Source: Calendula officinalis
Lineage: Eukaryota; Streptophyta; Magnoliopsida; Asterales; Asteraceae
Direction: 5' to 3'
DNA length: 64,000 nucleotides
NCBI GenBank assembly: GCA_963853835.1
Contig: OY970823.1
Span: forward strand, 9,318,001 to 9,382,000
Under the pieces are notes generated by a model, which worked only from the letters and a program-made list of their open reading frames with translations, was not told where the DNA came from and searched no databases. The position numbers and the translations under genes are program-made. Shown piece by piece: positions 24,001 to 36,261 of this stretch; the first letter of the stretch is position 1; the number at the start of each line of letters is the position of its first letter.

Positions 24001-24141
24001 GTTAAGACGAAAGGAAACTTAGACCATGTGTAATGGGTGATTAAACTGTTAAGACGAAAGGAAACTTAGACCATGTGTGATGGGTAATCAAACTGTTAAG
24101 ACGCAAGGAAACTAAAACCATGTGTAATGGGTGACCAAACC
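24001..24141. repeat. 47-bp tandem repeat, three copies
   Basis: Copies start at 24001, 24048 and 24095 with GTTAAGACG(A/C)AAGGAAACT. The third copy leads directly into the hairpin in which the copia element at 24149 is inserted. Confidence 0.9.
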
Positions 24142-24143
24142 CA

Positions 24144-24148
24144 GTTTG
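24144..24148. repeat. target site duplication GTTTG, left
   Basis: Matches GTTTG at 32370-32374 exactly, on the other side of the copia element. Confidence 0.9.
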
Positions 24149-24954
24149 TGTTGGGTTTTCTATGCATCTAGCCACACTTTGCTTAAGGCGGAAATCAAAA
24201 GCAACTTGGTAGAACATTGACCCGATTAAAAACTTTTGGACCGTTAGGTTTACAACTCTAAAGCAACTAGATATTTAATGTAATTAAATAGATCAATTCG
24301 AATAACTTACTTGTTCTTCGCGAATTGGAGAACTAGATAAACCTTGTGATCTAGTACGAGCCAGATCAAATAATGCACTAGGATTCAAGCAAGAATCCCT
24401 CTATCGTATCACACCCAAGGTTGGTCAAGAACGAGATGATGTACCACGAGGTAGTACAAAGCACTCTTGAGAAAACGATCACCGAAAGAAACCAAACCGA
24501 AAACTATTTCGGTTTTCCGGCGGCGGCGCACGGCGGAGCTGCGGCGGCAGCGGTGGTTCGACGGCGGCGCTAGGCGGGGCAGGCGGCGGCAGTCGGACGG
24601 TGGAGGTGGTGCTTGGCCGAAGGTTGTAGGGTACAAGCAAAAAGTGTTTAGGTTAATACCCCTTAACTTCTTTATATAGTGTGTTAAACCTAATTAAAGT
24701 CAAACTCTAATTAGTCTAAGCCCGTCACCATTAAGCCCGATCCGATCTCTATGCCAAGCCCGGTCTCTATAGCTAGTTAATCACTTATTAACTACACTAT
24801 GCCGTTAAGCCCGATAGTCATTTAATTAAACTATTAATTAAATACTTCGTTAATTCTCGTGTTCGTTGACGCCTCGAGGGCAACCCGAATAGGACTCTAA
24901 AATACCCGAACCGGAATATCGGTTTATTTGATGTGTTGGACACTCTTTCCAACA
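24149..24954 (-). repeat. 3' LTR of the copia element
   Basis: It pairs with 31564-32369. A GC-rich block with CGGCGG repeats lies at about 24515-24620. The TATA-like sequence on the - strand is at about 24669-24680. Open frames in the GC-rich block occur in both LTRs and are not genes. Confidence 0.95.
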
Positions 24955-25825
24955 GTCTCCCACTTGGACACCTCATCAACTATAAACGGTACGCGTTCGT
25001 GTAACCTTTAGAGTGTGCATGTCATGTGCAGTTGCTGAACTCTGAACTATCAGAAACAGTCCTATGATAAGTGATCATATGTCCTTCATTGCGCGATATC
25101 ATGTAACTAGTGACATGGACATGTCAATCACTCTAGTTACGATTATGTTTCCTGATTCGAGCTTTATGATGACGATTTGACTACATGATTGAACTTTCAA
25201 TCTAGTCATGACCTGCACAGGTACTTCAGTGTCACATCAAATCAACAGGGGGCCCATGGATATCTCCTCTATCACTTTGATCAGAGGGAACGAATAAACC
25301 TTAACTACATCATCTTCCTTCATAGTCATCACATAATACATGGAACTAATCTTTATAGCTACCAGTTATGAATAGCGTTGGAGTTAGACCAATGCATCAC
25401 AAAATCGTACTAAGGAAATGATGCATCTTGGTTTGAAGACTCATACGATATTATCACCTCACTATTACCCATGATAAAGTCCATGGGGTAATACTCTGAG
25501 CGTGGGTTGGTCCAACATTTAAATACACCTTTTAAATGCTCATGAGAGTAGCAGCAATCTCTATGCAATGTTCATAACTTTGAACAATCTACTCACTCTC
25601 CCATGACATCTTAATTCAGTTCTTATTCCCATAAGAACGATCGACTGTGGACGTTTAAGTAATCTCTTAGTTTACTTAGGAATATGTTCTAAACATGCAA
25701 AAGGTTGAAATGGAATAATTAAATACTATATGAATGATAGAACACTTGCAAATTATTTAATCTCCATAAATAAATCATCAATTCATACAATTTAATATTC
25801 GCTACAATTTCAAATGAATGACAAT
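24955..25825 (-). other. polypurine tract and 3' UTR of the copia element
   Basis: On the - strand the bases next to the LTR read AAGTGGGAGAC, a polypurine tract (24955-24967 on the + strand). The rest, between the RNase H stop and the tract, has no coding frame I recognise. Confidence 0.75.
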
Positions 25826-27585
25826 TTATGATAAGTCACTATGAAATTTAATTCCTATCGTCCTCGCATGAACATCATGCTTGGCACGACTTAGTGCTTT
25901 TGTGAAAGGATCAGCCGGGTTATTTTCCGACGATACTCTTGTCACTATCACGTCCCCATCTTCAACTCGCTTTCTCACGTAGTGAAACTTTCTGAGTATA
26001 TGCCTGGTTCGACTATGATCTTTGGATTCTTTAGTCAATGAGACTGCACCTTCATTGTCGCAGAAGATTTTCAGTGGTTCCTTGATGCTTGTTACGACAC
26101 CAAGATCCCCAATGAAATTCTTCAACCATGTGGCTTCTTTTGATGCCTCACAGGCAGCAATATACTCAGATTCGCAAGTTGAATCAGCTACTGTCTCCTG
26201 CTTGGAACTCTTCCAAGTGACAGCTCCTCCGTTCAATAAGAACACCCACCCAGTTTGTGAGCACGAGTCATCTCTATTCGTTTGGAAACTCGCGTCAAAA
26301 TAACCTTCCACAACAAGTTCGTCTTTCCCACCATACACTAAGAACATATCCTTTGTTCTCCTTAGGTACTTGAGAATCGTTTTCACCGTAGTCCAATGAT
26401 CGTTGCCAGGGTTGCCCTGGAACCGGCTCACCATGCTTAGCGCATATGAGACATCCGGGCGAGTACATACCATGGCATACATGATCGATCCAATCGCCGA
26501 GGCGTAAGGGACTCGACTCATTTTCTCCAGTTCTTGCTCAGTACTGGGACATTGACTTTTAGATAATGTTATGCCATGATTCATGGGTAGATACCCTTTC
26601 TTGGAATCAACCATACTAAAACGTTTTAGTACTTTATCCAAGTATGTACTCTGGCTCAATCCTATTAGACGTCTTTCTCTATCTCTGTATATCTTTATAC
26701 CGAGTATGTACGCTGCGTCTCCTAGGTCCTTCATAGCGAAACATTTTCCCAACCAAGACTTCATGTCTTGCAGTGTAGGAATATGATTTCCTATAAGGAG
26801 TATGTCATCCACATACAGTACTAGGAAAACAACAACGCTCCCACTAGCTTTGATGTATACGCAGGACTCATCTTCACTTCTAGAGAAACCAAACTCCTTG
26901 ACTTTCTCATGGAAGCAAAGATTCCAACTTCAAGAGGCTTGTTTCAATCCATAAATGGATTTCTCAAGCTTGCACACTCTATCAGGATATTTCTTATTGA
27001 TAAAACCTTCTGGCTGTGCCATATAGACATCCTCAGTAAGTCTTCCGTTAAGGAAGGCGGTTTTAACATCCATCTGCCAAATTTCATAGTCATGAAACGC
27101 AGCTATGGCAAGCAATATTCTGATAGACTTTATCTTGGCTACTGGTGAAAAGGTTTCATCATAATCAATCCCATGAGTTTGAGTATAACCTTTTGCAACC
27201 AACCTAGCCTTATATGTGTGCACATTCCCATCCATGTCAATCTTCTTCTTGAAGATCCACTTGCATCCAACGGTTTTAACACCGGGAGAAGTCTCAATCA
27301 AGTTCCATACTTGATTGTCATACATGGACTGAATCTCACTCTCCATAGCCCCTTTCCACTTTTCGGCCTCAGGGCCTTCCATAGCTTCCTTATAACTCGA
27401 TGGCTCATCGTCATAAACTGGTAGATTATTACCAGTAGATGCATCGCCTTCAGTAATATGGAAATCATAATAATCACCAAAATGCTCAGGAGGGTGAAAA
27501 GTTCTTGAGGATCTACGTGGAACGGTAGGAGTTACATCATTTTGTTCAACAGGAGTCTCATCCTCTGGTTGAGTGCTAGTGTCAA
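25826..27585 (-). pseudogene. copia reverse transcriptase and RNase H
   Basis: RT blocks: GCKWIFKKKIDMDGN, ARLVAKGYTQTHGIDYDETF, MDVKTAFLNG, SIYGLKQAS, then YVDDILLIGN with an intact YVDD. One in-frame TGA interrupts just after GLKQAS (near 26930). RNase H blocks: DASFQTNRDDSCSQTG, STCESEYIAACEASKEA, FCDNEGAVSL and RHILRKFHYVR. The frame from 26812 to 25826 is uninterrupted. Apart from the single stop this is the best-preserved polymerase in the window. Confidence 0.9.
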
Positions 27586-29013
27586 CTATAGGTTCACTAC
27601 ATCTTCATTGCTTGATTCTTGACACTCTTCAAGATCAATTTTGCTCCCACTATCTTCTTTGGATATTAGCTCTCTCTCGAGGAAGAATCCTCTTCGAGAT
27701 ACGAACACTTTGTTCTCTTTCGGATTATAAAACCGATATCCAAAAGACTGTCGTGGGTAGCCAATAAAGTAGCACTTCTCTGATTTGTTATTTAGCTTGT
27801 CGTGAGATTCATGTCTTACATAAACTTCACAACCCCAGATTTTCAAATGTTTGAGGGAAGGAGGATTCCCTGTCCACATTTCAGAGGGAGTTTTGGCAAC
27901 CTTCTTAGTTGGTACAAGGTTAACGATATGTGCTGCAGTTTCTAAGGCATATCCCCGGAAACTCACTGGAAGTGTTGATCGACTCATCATTGATCGAACC
28001 ATGTCAAACAAGGTTCGATTTCTCCTTTCCGACACTCCATTAAGTTGTGGAGTTCGAGGAGGTGAGAGTTGGGATACTATTCCACAACTCTTTAGATAGT
28101 CGATAAACTCTTGACTAAGATACTCTCCGCCCCTGTCAGAACGGAGCATCTTAATCTTCTTACCCAGTTGATTCTCTACTTCTTTTTGATATTCTTTGAA
28201 CGTTTCAAAAGTATCAGACTTATGTTTAATCAAATAAACATATCCATATCTACTGAAATCATCAGTAAACGTGACGAAGTATCATTCACCATGTCTAGTG
28301 TTAGACTTGAACGGTCCACATACATCAGTATGTATGAGGTCCAACAAGTCTTTGCCTCTTTCACATGACCCTGTGAATGGCGCCTTTGTCATCTTGCCAA
28401 GTAAACAAGATTCACACACATCATTCGATTTAAGGTCAAATGATTCTAACACTCCATCCTTTTGGAGTTTAGCTATGCGTTTCTTGTTTATATGTCCTAA
28501 GCGACAATGCCACAGACATGACTTATCCAATACACCTTTGGATGAATCAACATTCAATATTAGATTTCTTTTGTTTACGCAACCATCTATTTCATATATA
28601 CCAGCACAAGGAATAGCTTTAAAATAAAACACATCATTTTTATAAACTAAAATAGAACCATTCTCATTATCAAAAACAAAATTAAAACCATCCTTAAACA
28701 ATGCGTAATACGAAATAATGTTGCGTGCCATAGAAGGCGAAAAACAAACATCTAATAAAAGTAAAGAACATCCATTCCCAAGCATGAGCTCATAATCTCC
28801 TATCTTGGTGACAGCAGTCGAGACTCTGTTTCCCATTATCTGATTAAGCTCTCCATGCTTCAACTTCCTACAATTCTTAAGTCCCTGCATATCAGTGCAA
28901 ATGTGAGTACCACACCCTATATCTAGAACCCAAGAATTAGACATAGAAGTATGATGGAGTTCAATCATAAACGTACCTAGGACACCAGACTGTTGGATCC
29001 TATGATTTCTCAA
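27586..29013 (-). pseudogene. copia protease and integrase
   Basis: The protease active site reads LDIGCGTHIC, where the family has D-(S/T)-G; the Ile change would probably inactivate it. The pre-integrase HHCC region is intact in outline (LWHCRLGHIN, CESCLLGKM). One in-frame stop follows RHGE near 28280. The integrase core then shows FTDDFSRYGYVY, SDRGGEYLSQEF and PRTPQLNGVSERRNRTL, giving the D, D and E of the catalytic triad. The frame ends near 27586 in a variable linker. Confidence 0.88.
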
Positions 29014-29675
29014 ATCATCAAGGTACTTTGGGCAATTTCTCTTCAGTGACCCACCTCATCGCAATGATAGCATATAGAGTCTTTAGGTGCTATCAAAGAG
29101 GTTCTCTTTCTTTTAAGCTTTCGTTGGGCATGTCCCACCTTAGCTTTCCTTTTCCTCTTAAGACGAGAAAGTTTACCTCTTCCAGCATCATTAGACTCAA
29201 TGCTCAAGACTGGAGATTCGAAATCACAGTCGCAGGCAGTTAACAAGTCATTCTCAACAACTTTTAATTCCTCGTACAATTCAAAGGTTGTGATTTCCCT
29301 CTTATTCTTGTCGTATTCTGATACGTACGAAGAATACTCTGGAGTTAGCTTGTGTAGAATCATATCGACAGCTAACTCGTTAGAGATAGGCATACCCAGA
29401 CTTTCTGAGTGATGTATGTATTCTCTCATCTTCGAGATGAAGTTACACACTGATTCTCCATCTTGCATTTTGCAATTCTTGATGAGTTCCATGTTTTCAT
29501 GGACAGCACGAGTATTACCGAGATAATCCACATAGTCAAAATTTCCAATAGCTTTTCGAGATGAAACCTTATTAGGAGATGACTTTGGTGGACACGGCAG
29601 TGCGAGTACAATCGGGAGTGGAGGTAGTGGTGGTAGAGGAAGTGGGATTGTGTTGTCATTCAAGTTTGAACCCAT
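29014..29675 (-). pseudogene. copia gag with zinc knuckle
   Basis: It starts MGSNLNDNTIPLPLPPLPPL and continues through gag core blocks (LIKNCKMQDGESVCNFISK, LTPEYSSYV). The CCHC knuckle begins CYHCDEVGH and its last part (KRNC) is displaced by a 1-nt deletion near 29040, which ends the frame early at 29043. The proline-rich N-terminus is unusual. Confidence 0.85.
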
Positions 29676-30550
29676 CTACAAAAGAAACAATTTCTTTGTT
29701 AGTGAATTCAATAATTAATCCTTATAATAATTTTCCCAATCTTTATTCATAAGGCTAGGATACGCCCACTAGTTATTTGATGTGAAGAGGGATGTCGTAT
29801 TTCACACCAAACAATTTCGTGTCGTAGGCAAACTATTTTCAATTTCAATCTTATGAAATCCCTAGTTCTTTGAGATTCATTCTCGTGGGAGAATGGCATG
29901 TTAATCTCGAATCAATCCTCATTCTAATCTATATGGCAGGGATACCGTGGATCATATATTAGAAGGTGAAACAACCATGGAATACCCACGTGGACTTCTC
30001 GGCTCAAGTTCGCTTGAGTATCGCGAGAATCGTTTCACTCGTAAAATAATCTCACAATTAACGTACCGGTTAACCACACGAGTTCCGTTAATCAGACTAT
30101 GATACGAGCGTGTGTCATTCTATGGAGAGCACACAATGTTCACATTTAATTAAACGGGAAGGATTTGTTTAATTTTATGATTATACTTTTAATCTTAACA
30201 TCATCCTATTATGCCCGTTCGGTAGCTCCATTCTAAGACAAGGGAAGCGGCGGGGCAGGTCAGCGCAAGGCGTGTTAAAAACGCAACCCTGTTTAGAGAT
30301 CTATATCTCTTCCTTTTCATCCTTTAGATGTCTTAGACTATGGGTGAGCCTACTAATGACATAATGGACGATATATTTAACTTTAGTTATAATATATATA
30401 AACTATTATTTAATTATATCTATGTTAATTAAAACTTTTTAATTACATTTACTAAAGTTCTATATAGTATAATTAATTTTATAAACGCGCGAGGACGCGA
30501 CGTTTTAAATCCTATTATAACTATATTCTATATATAGTATTTAATAACTA

Positions 30551-30558
30551 TTATTACA

Positions 30559-30648
<90 letters not shown>
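30551..30648. repeat. (AT)n microsatellite
   Basis: About 98 bp of uninterrupted TA dinucleotides in the copia leader. Confidence 0.97.
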
Positions 30649-30651
<3 letters not shown>

Positions 30652-30692
30652 GAGGAATACCAAATCGTATTTGATATATAATGGAATTTTCG

Positions 30693-30696
<4 letters not shown>

Positions 30697-30779
<83 letters not shown>
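30697..30779. repeat. (AT)n microsatellite
   Basis: About 83 bp of TA dinucleotides with one phase change near 30750. Confidence 0.97.
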
Positions 30780-30781
<2 letters not shown>

Positions 30782-30925
30782 TAATTATACCTTTAATTAA
30801 TATATATCATATATAATATCCTTTTAAATAATTATCTTAATTATAAACAATTATAAGACAAGATAAAACAAATTTAAAATTATTTCAAAAATCCATATCC
30901 TTTTAAAATTTTCAAAAAATAATTT

Positions 30926-31025
<100 letters not shown>

Positions 31026-31548
31026 ATATCCCTAATTTAAATTTCCAAATTATATCCTTATTTAAAACTCTTCTAAATAATTATCCAGATTTGCTAAATC
31101 AACTATTTATGGCAAATATATATTCGGAAAAATATATACCCATAAATATGATTTATTTTATTTAAATATTAATTAAATATTTATATAACCTTTTATATAT
31201 TCCGAAAAATATATAAATATATATAAAATATTTATTTAAATTCTTTTAAATAATATCTAGATTTGATAAAATCTTTTGGTATAAATTCTAGATAATTTCC
31301 AACTTTTGTAATTATCTTAATTTATTTATTTTAATAAAAAAAATGTTTTTAATATTAAAATAATATTTCCGAATTTTCGGAAAATATTAAAACCCCTTTT
31401 AAAATTACCGAAATTAATAAAAACAATTTTTAATGTATTTTTACAATTTTTGGAATACCTAAAACTATTTTTCGGTATTACCGAAAATCCCAAACAATAC
31501 ATGGATTTCGAATTTCTTGTCTAGCACAATTAGACTTGTAAATCAATC

Positions 31549-31562
31549 TGTCTCTGATACTA
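31549..31562 (-). promoter_or_regulatory. primer binding site, diverged
   Basis: On the - strand this reads TAGTATCAGAGACA next to the LTR, one change from the initiator-Met site core TGGTATCAGAG at its second base and others at its end. Confidence 0.75.
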
Positions 31563-31563
31563 C

Positions 31564-32369
31564 TGTTGGATTTTCTATGCATCTAGCCACACTTTGCTTA
31601 AGGCGGAAATCAAAAGTAACTTGGTAGAACATTGACCCGATTAAAAACTTTTGGACCGTTAGGTTTACAACTCTAAATCAACTAGATATTTAATGTAATT
31701 AAATAGATCAATTCGAATAACTTACTTGTTCTTCGCGAATTGGAGAACTAGATAAACCTTGTGATCTAGTATGAGCCAGATCAAATAACGCACTAGGATT
31801 CAAGCAAGAATCCCTCTATCGTATCACACCCAAGGTTGGTCAAGAACGAGACGATGTACCACGAGGTAGTACAAAGCACTCTTGAGAAAACGATCACCGA
31901 CAGAAACCAAACCGAAAACTGTTTCGGTTTTCCGGCGGCGGCGCACGGCGGAGCGGCGGCGGCAGCGGTGGTTCGACGGCGGCGCTAGGCGGGGCAGGCG
32001 GCGGCAGTCGGACGGTGGAGGTGGTGCTTGGCCGAAGGTTGTAGGGTACAAGCAAAAAGTGTTTAGGTTAATACCCCTTAACTTCTTTATATAGTGTATT
32101 AAACCTAATTAGAGTCAAACTCTAATTAGTCTAAGCCCGTCACCATTAAGCCCGATCTGATCTCTATGCCAAGCCCGGTCTCTATAGCTAGTTAATCACT
32201 TATTAACTACACTAGCCCGTTAAGCCCGATAGTCATTTAATTAAACTATTAATTAAATACTTCGTTAATTCTCGTGTTCGTTGACGCCTCGAGGGCAACC
32301 CGAATAGGACTCTAAAATACCCGAACCGGAATATCGGTTTATTTGATGTGTTGGACACTCTTTCCAACA
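31564..32369 (-). repeat. 5' LTR of the copia element
   Basis: Same length as the 3' LTR (806 bp), TGTTGG to CCAACA on the + strand. The promoter-side TATA on the - strand lies at about 32084-32095. Confidence 0.95.
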
Positions 32370-32374
32370 GTTTG
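32370..32374. repeat. target site duplication GTTTG, right
   Basis: Matches 24144-24148. Confidence 0.9.
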
Positions 32375-33748
32375 GTCACCCCAAGCGTCATATAAGCTTT
32401 TTCACTCGCGAGCAAACACATAAAAAATTCCCGACTAAATCCACGTAGTCGGCGACCAAACTCATTCCCTTTGAAAACAACCACCTCCCTTTTAAAATTT
32501 AGCGACCAGGTGTTGTGGCCTGGACGACTAAAAAGCTTCGAGGACGCGTCGCAGGACACAATGCGTAAGGGGAAGGACGCGTCTCTTGTGAGCAACCAAA
32601 CTGGGGACGCAAGGGGCGACCTCCCCCATTACGGCGAGTCTTAATGACCTGAACTCTACTTGTAAGTGACAAGTTGAATAAGATCATCCTCGCTTGGTTA
32701 CGGCGGGCAGAATGACAAATTACAAGCTCACAAACAACTAAGATAAATATTAAATTCACAAGATGCATTGTAGAGAGAAAATTTGGTAGCACTTTAGTTA
32801 ATGCCCCAAATTTTCTTTATCCTTAAATTTTCTTTATGCCTATTTTGTTTTTGTAACGTACAGCGAAAATGGTTGTCCTCGTATTATTGTCGAGACTGCA
32901 ATTCGTTTCATCGTGCTAACACTATTATCTGTGTCTGTTGTACTAATCCTTTGGTTTCTTCTATTTGAAATCTTCACTTCAAGAGCGGGAAAGGATCACA
33001 AAGTTATATGCCAAAACTTTGTCTCCAAATAATATTTTCCATGTAGCTTCTTACCAGCTGGTTCCGCACCGGCTTATAAGGTCTTTTTTTTTTCTTATCT
33101 TGGTCCTTAAACAAAAGTGTTTATGTGCTAAGCATTAGCGACCAAAGATTAAGGGATTCGATGACTCGTGTCTAAACAAATGATTATTCTTATAATTACA
33201 ATACTAACATTTGGTCTTATGTACAATCTATATGTTAAACTCAAATCCATCATCATTCGCATTGAAAATGCTGATTTAATTAATATGCATATGGAAAAAA
33301 AAACGGCATATCACTTTAAAACGAAAACTATTAAGAACATAAACGACTCCACTCACTCCTCTATTGAGGTTCTTAATCCCATGGTGAAACCCTATCCGAG
33401 CATGCATAATATTAATGATGGATCATCTCATTGAATCTTTACAAATGTCCGTTAATAATCTAGGCATATTTATGACACACAATCCTCAATGCCAACTATA
33501 AACTAATTGGCATTATGGAACTAGATCAAATGTTCAGATTCTAAACGGAGATCTGTAAAGTTTGAACGGGATGAACAGTCATCAATGTTACATCTGGATA
33601 GAGTTTCACCTTGAGAAGTACTAGAACCTCAACCGAAATTTGTGCTTAATTTGGAAGACTAAATTAAAACCTTTTGTTTAGACTGATCAATGGCAGCTTT
33701 GTCTAGATAAATGATGTGCAAGGAAAGAGCTCATACACGCTATACCGA
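32375..33748. other. spacer without convincing genes
   Basis: The first 300 bp continue the sequence interrupted by the copia insertion. An 88-residue + frame at 33168-33434 begins with a hydrophobic stretch (MIILIITILTFGLMYNLYV) like a membrane segment, but it has no similarity I recognise and lies in AT-rich DNA; I do not call it. Confidence 0.5.
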
Positions 33749-34345
33749 CGAAGTCTGTGGCGACAACATGTCGCCTCTATAGGGTTGACCAGAACTGAAC
33801 TTGACAAAACCTATGGTGATGACAAGTCGTCGCTATAGAGTGAGCGGGAAAAAAACACTAGTCGGGCTTTAAGAAAACTTTGATCAGAACCTATGGCGAC
33901 GATAAGGTCTAGCTATAGGGGAAAAGAAAAATCTTTTTGATTTTTCCTTAGGGTTTATAGAAAGAGAGATGACGTCATTTGGTGTACACCTATGGCCACG
34001 ACTTGTCGTCTCGTTAAGTTAAATAAAAAGGTTATTGATTTTCTTTAATTGTAAATGCCGGACAAAGAAACGACGCCGTGTATTATATACATATGTCGAT
34101 AACATGTTGTCATCTCCATAAGCTAAATAAAAATAAATTTTTATTTTCTTTTAAATGGAAAATCTATAGCAACGGTGTCTGTAGTTACGATATGTCATTG
34201 CGATTGGACACCCTATGTGGACGACACCAGTGGCCACAAAAATTTTAGGCTGTTGCGACGAAGCTATGGTGACGTCTTATTGGCGATAACATGTCATCAC
34301 GACAGAGTTAAAAGGGCTATAGTGACGACATGTAGACGCCAAAAG
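33749..34345. repeat. degraded array of GCGACGACATGTCGTCGC-type palindromes (CACTA-like)
   Basis: About nine imperfect copies of a palindromic unit resembling TATGGCGACGACATGTCGTCGC lie near 33757, 33811, 33892, 33986, 34093, 34168, 34212, 34264 and 34316, with 30-90 bp between them. Arrays of short palindromic units of this kind are known as subterminal repeats of plant CACTA (En/Spm) transposons. CACTA termini and transposase are not visible here, so this is a fragment. Confidence 0.55.
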
Positions 34346-34417
34346 TCCGAAAGAATCGTCACCATATATGCGATGCTTTGATGTACAAAATTATAGATCT
34401 CTTCACAAGATTGACCT

Positions 34418-34483
34418 CATGCAACAACAATCAATACTTTAGATTATGTTCATGCAACAACAATCAATACTTTAGATTATGTG
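34418..34483. repeat. 33-bp tandem duplication
   Basis: Two copies starting at 34418 and 34451 with CATGCAACAACAATCAATAC. Confidence 0.95.
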
Positions 34484-35302
34484 ATCTGACATTTTAATTC
34501 CGGTCGTCTAGGCCTTTTTATAATGGAGATCCAAGTGTGAACACGAAGATTCGGGAATGCTTTTTTTTCGAAAGGTGGAGCCTTGGAACGTTTTCCATGA
34601 CAAGAGAATATAAGAAATCTGGTGCTTCATATTTGGGCTTCGCAGCTTGGGCCGTGTTTCAAGTTTCATTTACTTTTCAAGGCCCAAACAAAAGTTGTAC
34701 AAATTCAACCTTCTATTCTTAATTTAAGGTTAATTTCCTACGATTTTTAACAGTTATATTATAGTTTGTAAAATGTAAAGAGTTTTTTAATTTTTATAAT
34801 GCATATATATGTAGGAGTTTAGAAGAACCGAACAAAACTGTTTTATAATGCATATATGTCCGTGTTCGTGTTCGTTTATTAAGAAAATATGCTTGTTCAT
34901 AAACGGTTAATGGACAATTCAATAAAAAAGTAACTGAACATAAATGAACGAGCACAGACATAATCTAATACAAAAGAATTTTGATATAAAACCATTTTGT
35001 GTATTATTGTTCATCCTTTGTTAACTTAAGTAGTATAACTATTTCATAAGTATATACATAATATGTTATTGTTTAGTATTACTTTTTGTAATAACTCATG
35101 ATTTACAATTTGGTGATTTTTCCATTTTGCATGATCTCGAATTTATACCATTCATTTATGATGGTTTTGCTTTAGAGAAATTATGATTAGTGATTTTTGC
35201 TTAGAACGTCCTCTTGCATTTGTACAAGTTTGTTAGTTTAACTTTATCTATTTATTTATACCTTAAGCTTTCTAAATTATAAGTGTTTGTATATGATAAA
35301 AA
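34484..35302. other. spacer without genes
   Basis: AT-rich. An imperfect inverted pair of CGTGTTCGTTTATTAA-like words at about 34859-34967 hints at a decayed hAT-type MITE, with no target duplication found. Confidence 0.4.
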
Positions 35303-35640
35303 TCTACCTCTATATATGAGGTCTAATTTTGAATTATATTTGACAACTTGTCCGTTTAGAGCCTTCTCATTGGCTACGATGTGTAATGACCCATTAATGC
35401 CACATGTCAACTAGAGATACCTACTTTGATATATAACCCCCAAAAATGCAGTTATCCATTTTTTAGCAACTAGATTTCGTATTTCAAAATAAATCATTAT
35501 CTTTAATTACTTTCTTAAATAAACATTTAATTATTTTAGAAACAAACCTATAAATTCCGTATATATCAACGCTAATTTCGGAACAAATCGCGTAATTCAC
35601 AACCTAAGGTGCTGCTATATAAACTAAGCTATACAACACA

Positions 35641-35649
35641 TTTTTTCAT
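35641..35649. repeat. 9-bp target duplication TTTTTTCAT, left
   Basis: Repeated exactly at 35829-35837 across the MITE. Confidence 0.85.
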
Positions 35650-35828
35650 GAGAAATGATATTTAGTCCTACCATTTAGACCTACTCATAGGTCTACTCAC
35701 TTGATAGGATGACATGTGTATTCCACTAATTCTCTCTCCTAATATTATCCCTTGATTTTGACACGTGTCTTCATCTAATGAGTAGGCCTATGAGTAGGTC
35801 TACATGGTAGGCCTAAATACCATTACTC
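35650..35828. mobile_element. Mutator-like MITE, 179 bp
   Basis: Terminal inverted repeats of about 50 bp start GAGAAATGATATTTAG on the left. The reverse complement of the right end is GAGTAATGGTATTTAG. The repeats differ at a handful of positions. The 9-bp target duplication and long inverted repeats fit the Mutator superfamily. Confidence 0.85.
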
Positions 35829-36240
35829 TTTTTTCATTGAACGTTGTGGCATTATCATTCTAAGTTGCTGCCTTATTTAGACCGAGGTGTGCATTATTCA
35901 TTCAGTGTTACTGATAATATTTAGTATGTTTTATGTTTTACTATACATTCATTTGATATGATTATCCATTGTTAGTATCTTGTATGTTATGAATCCATAT
36001 ATATTATAGACCTTCATATTGTACATTTTGATTTGTTTATTATTTATTCTAAATTATAGACATGCATTGTAAATTATAGACCTGCATATTCAATATCTGT
36101 TATTATTATAAATCCGTATAAAAACATGTTTGTAATCGGGTTTTCACTTTAAATATGGTATAAGATTGAATTTTTACAGGATGCATTAAATTCGATTTTC
36201 TGTTTAAAAGGAAACTATTGATTCATTAAATGCACGTTAT

Positions 36241-36261
36241 CGTATGCCCCAGGGGCATACG
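36241..36261. repeat. perfect 10-bp inverted repeat, 1-nt spacer
   Basis: CGTATGCCCC, A, GGGGCATACG. No associated gene end or element was identified. Confidence 0.9.

Noticed and set aside
24409..24679. Arg/Gly-rich frames in a GC-rich block, repeated at 31824-32094
   Set aside because: They are part of both copia LTRs and reflect CGGCGG repeats.
33168..33434. 88-residue + frame starting with a hydrophobic segment
   Set aside because: AT-rich codons, no homology recognised and no supporting signals; membrane-like runs arise readily in AT-rich DNA.
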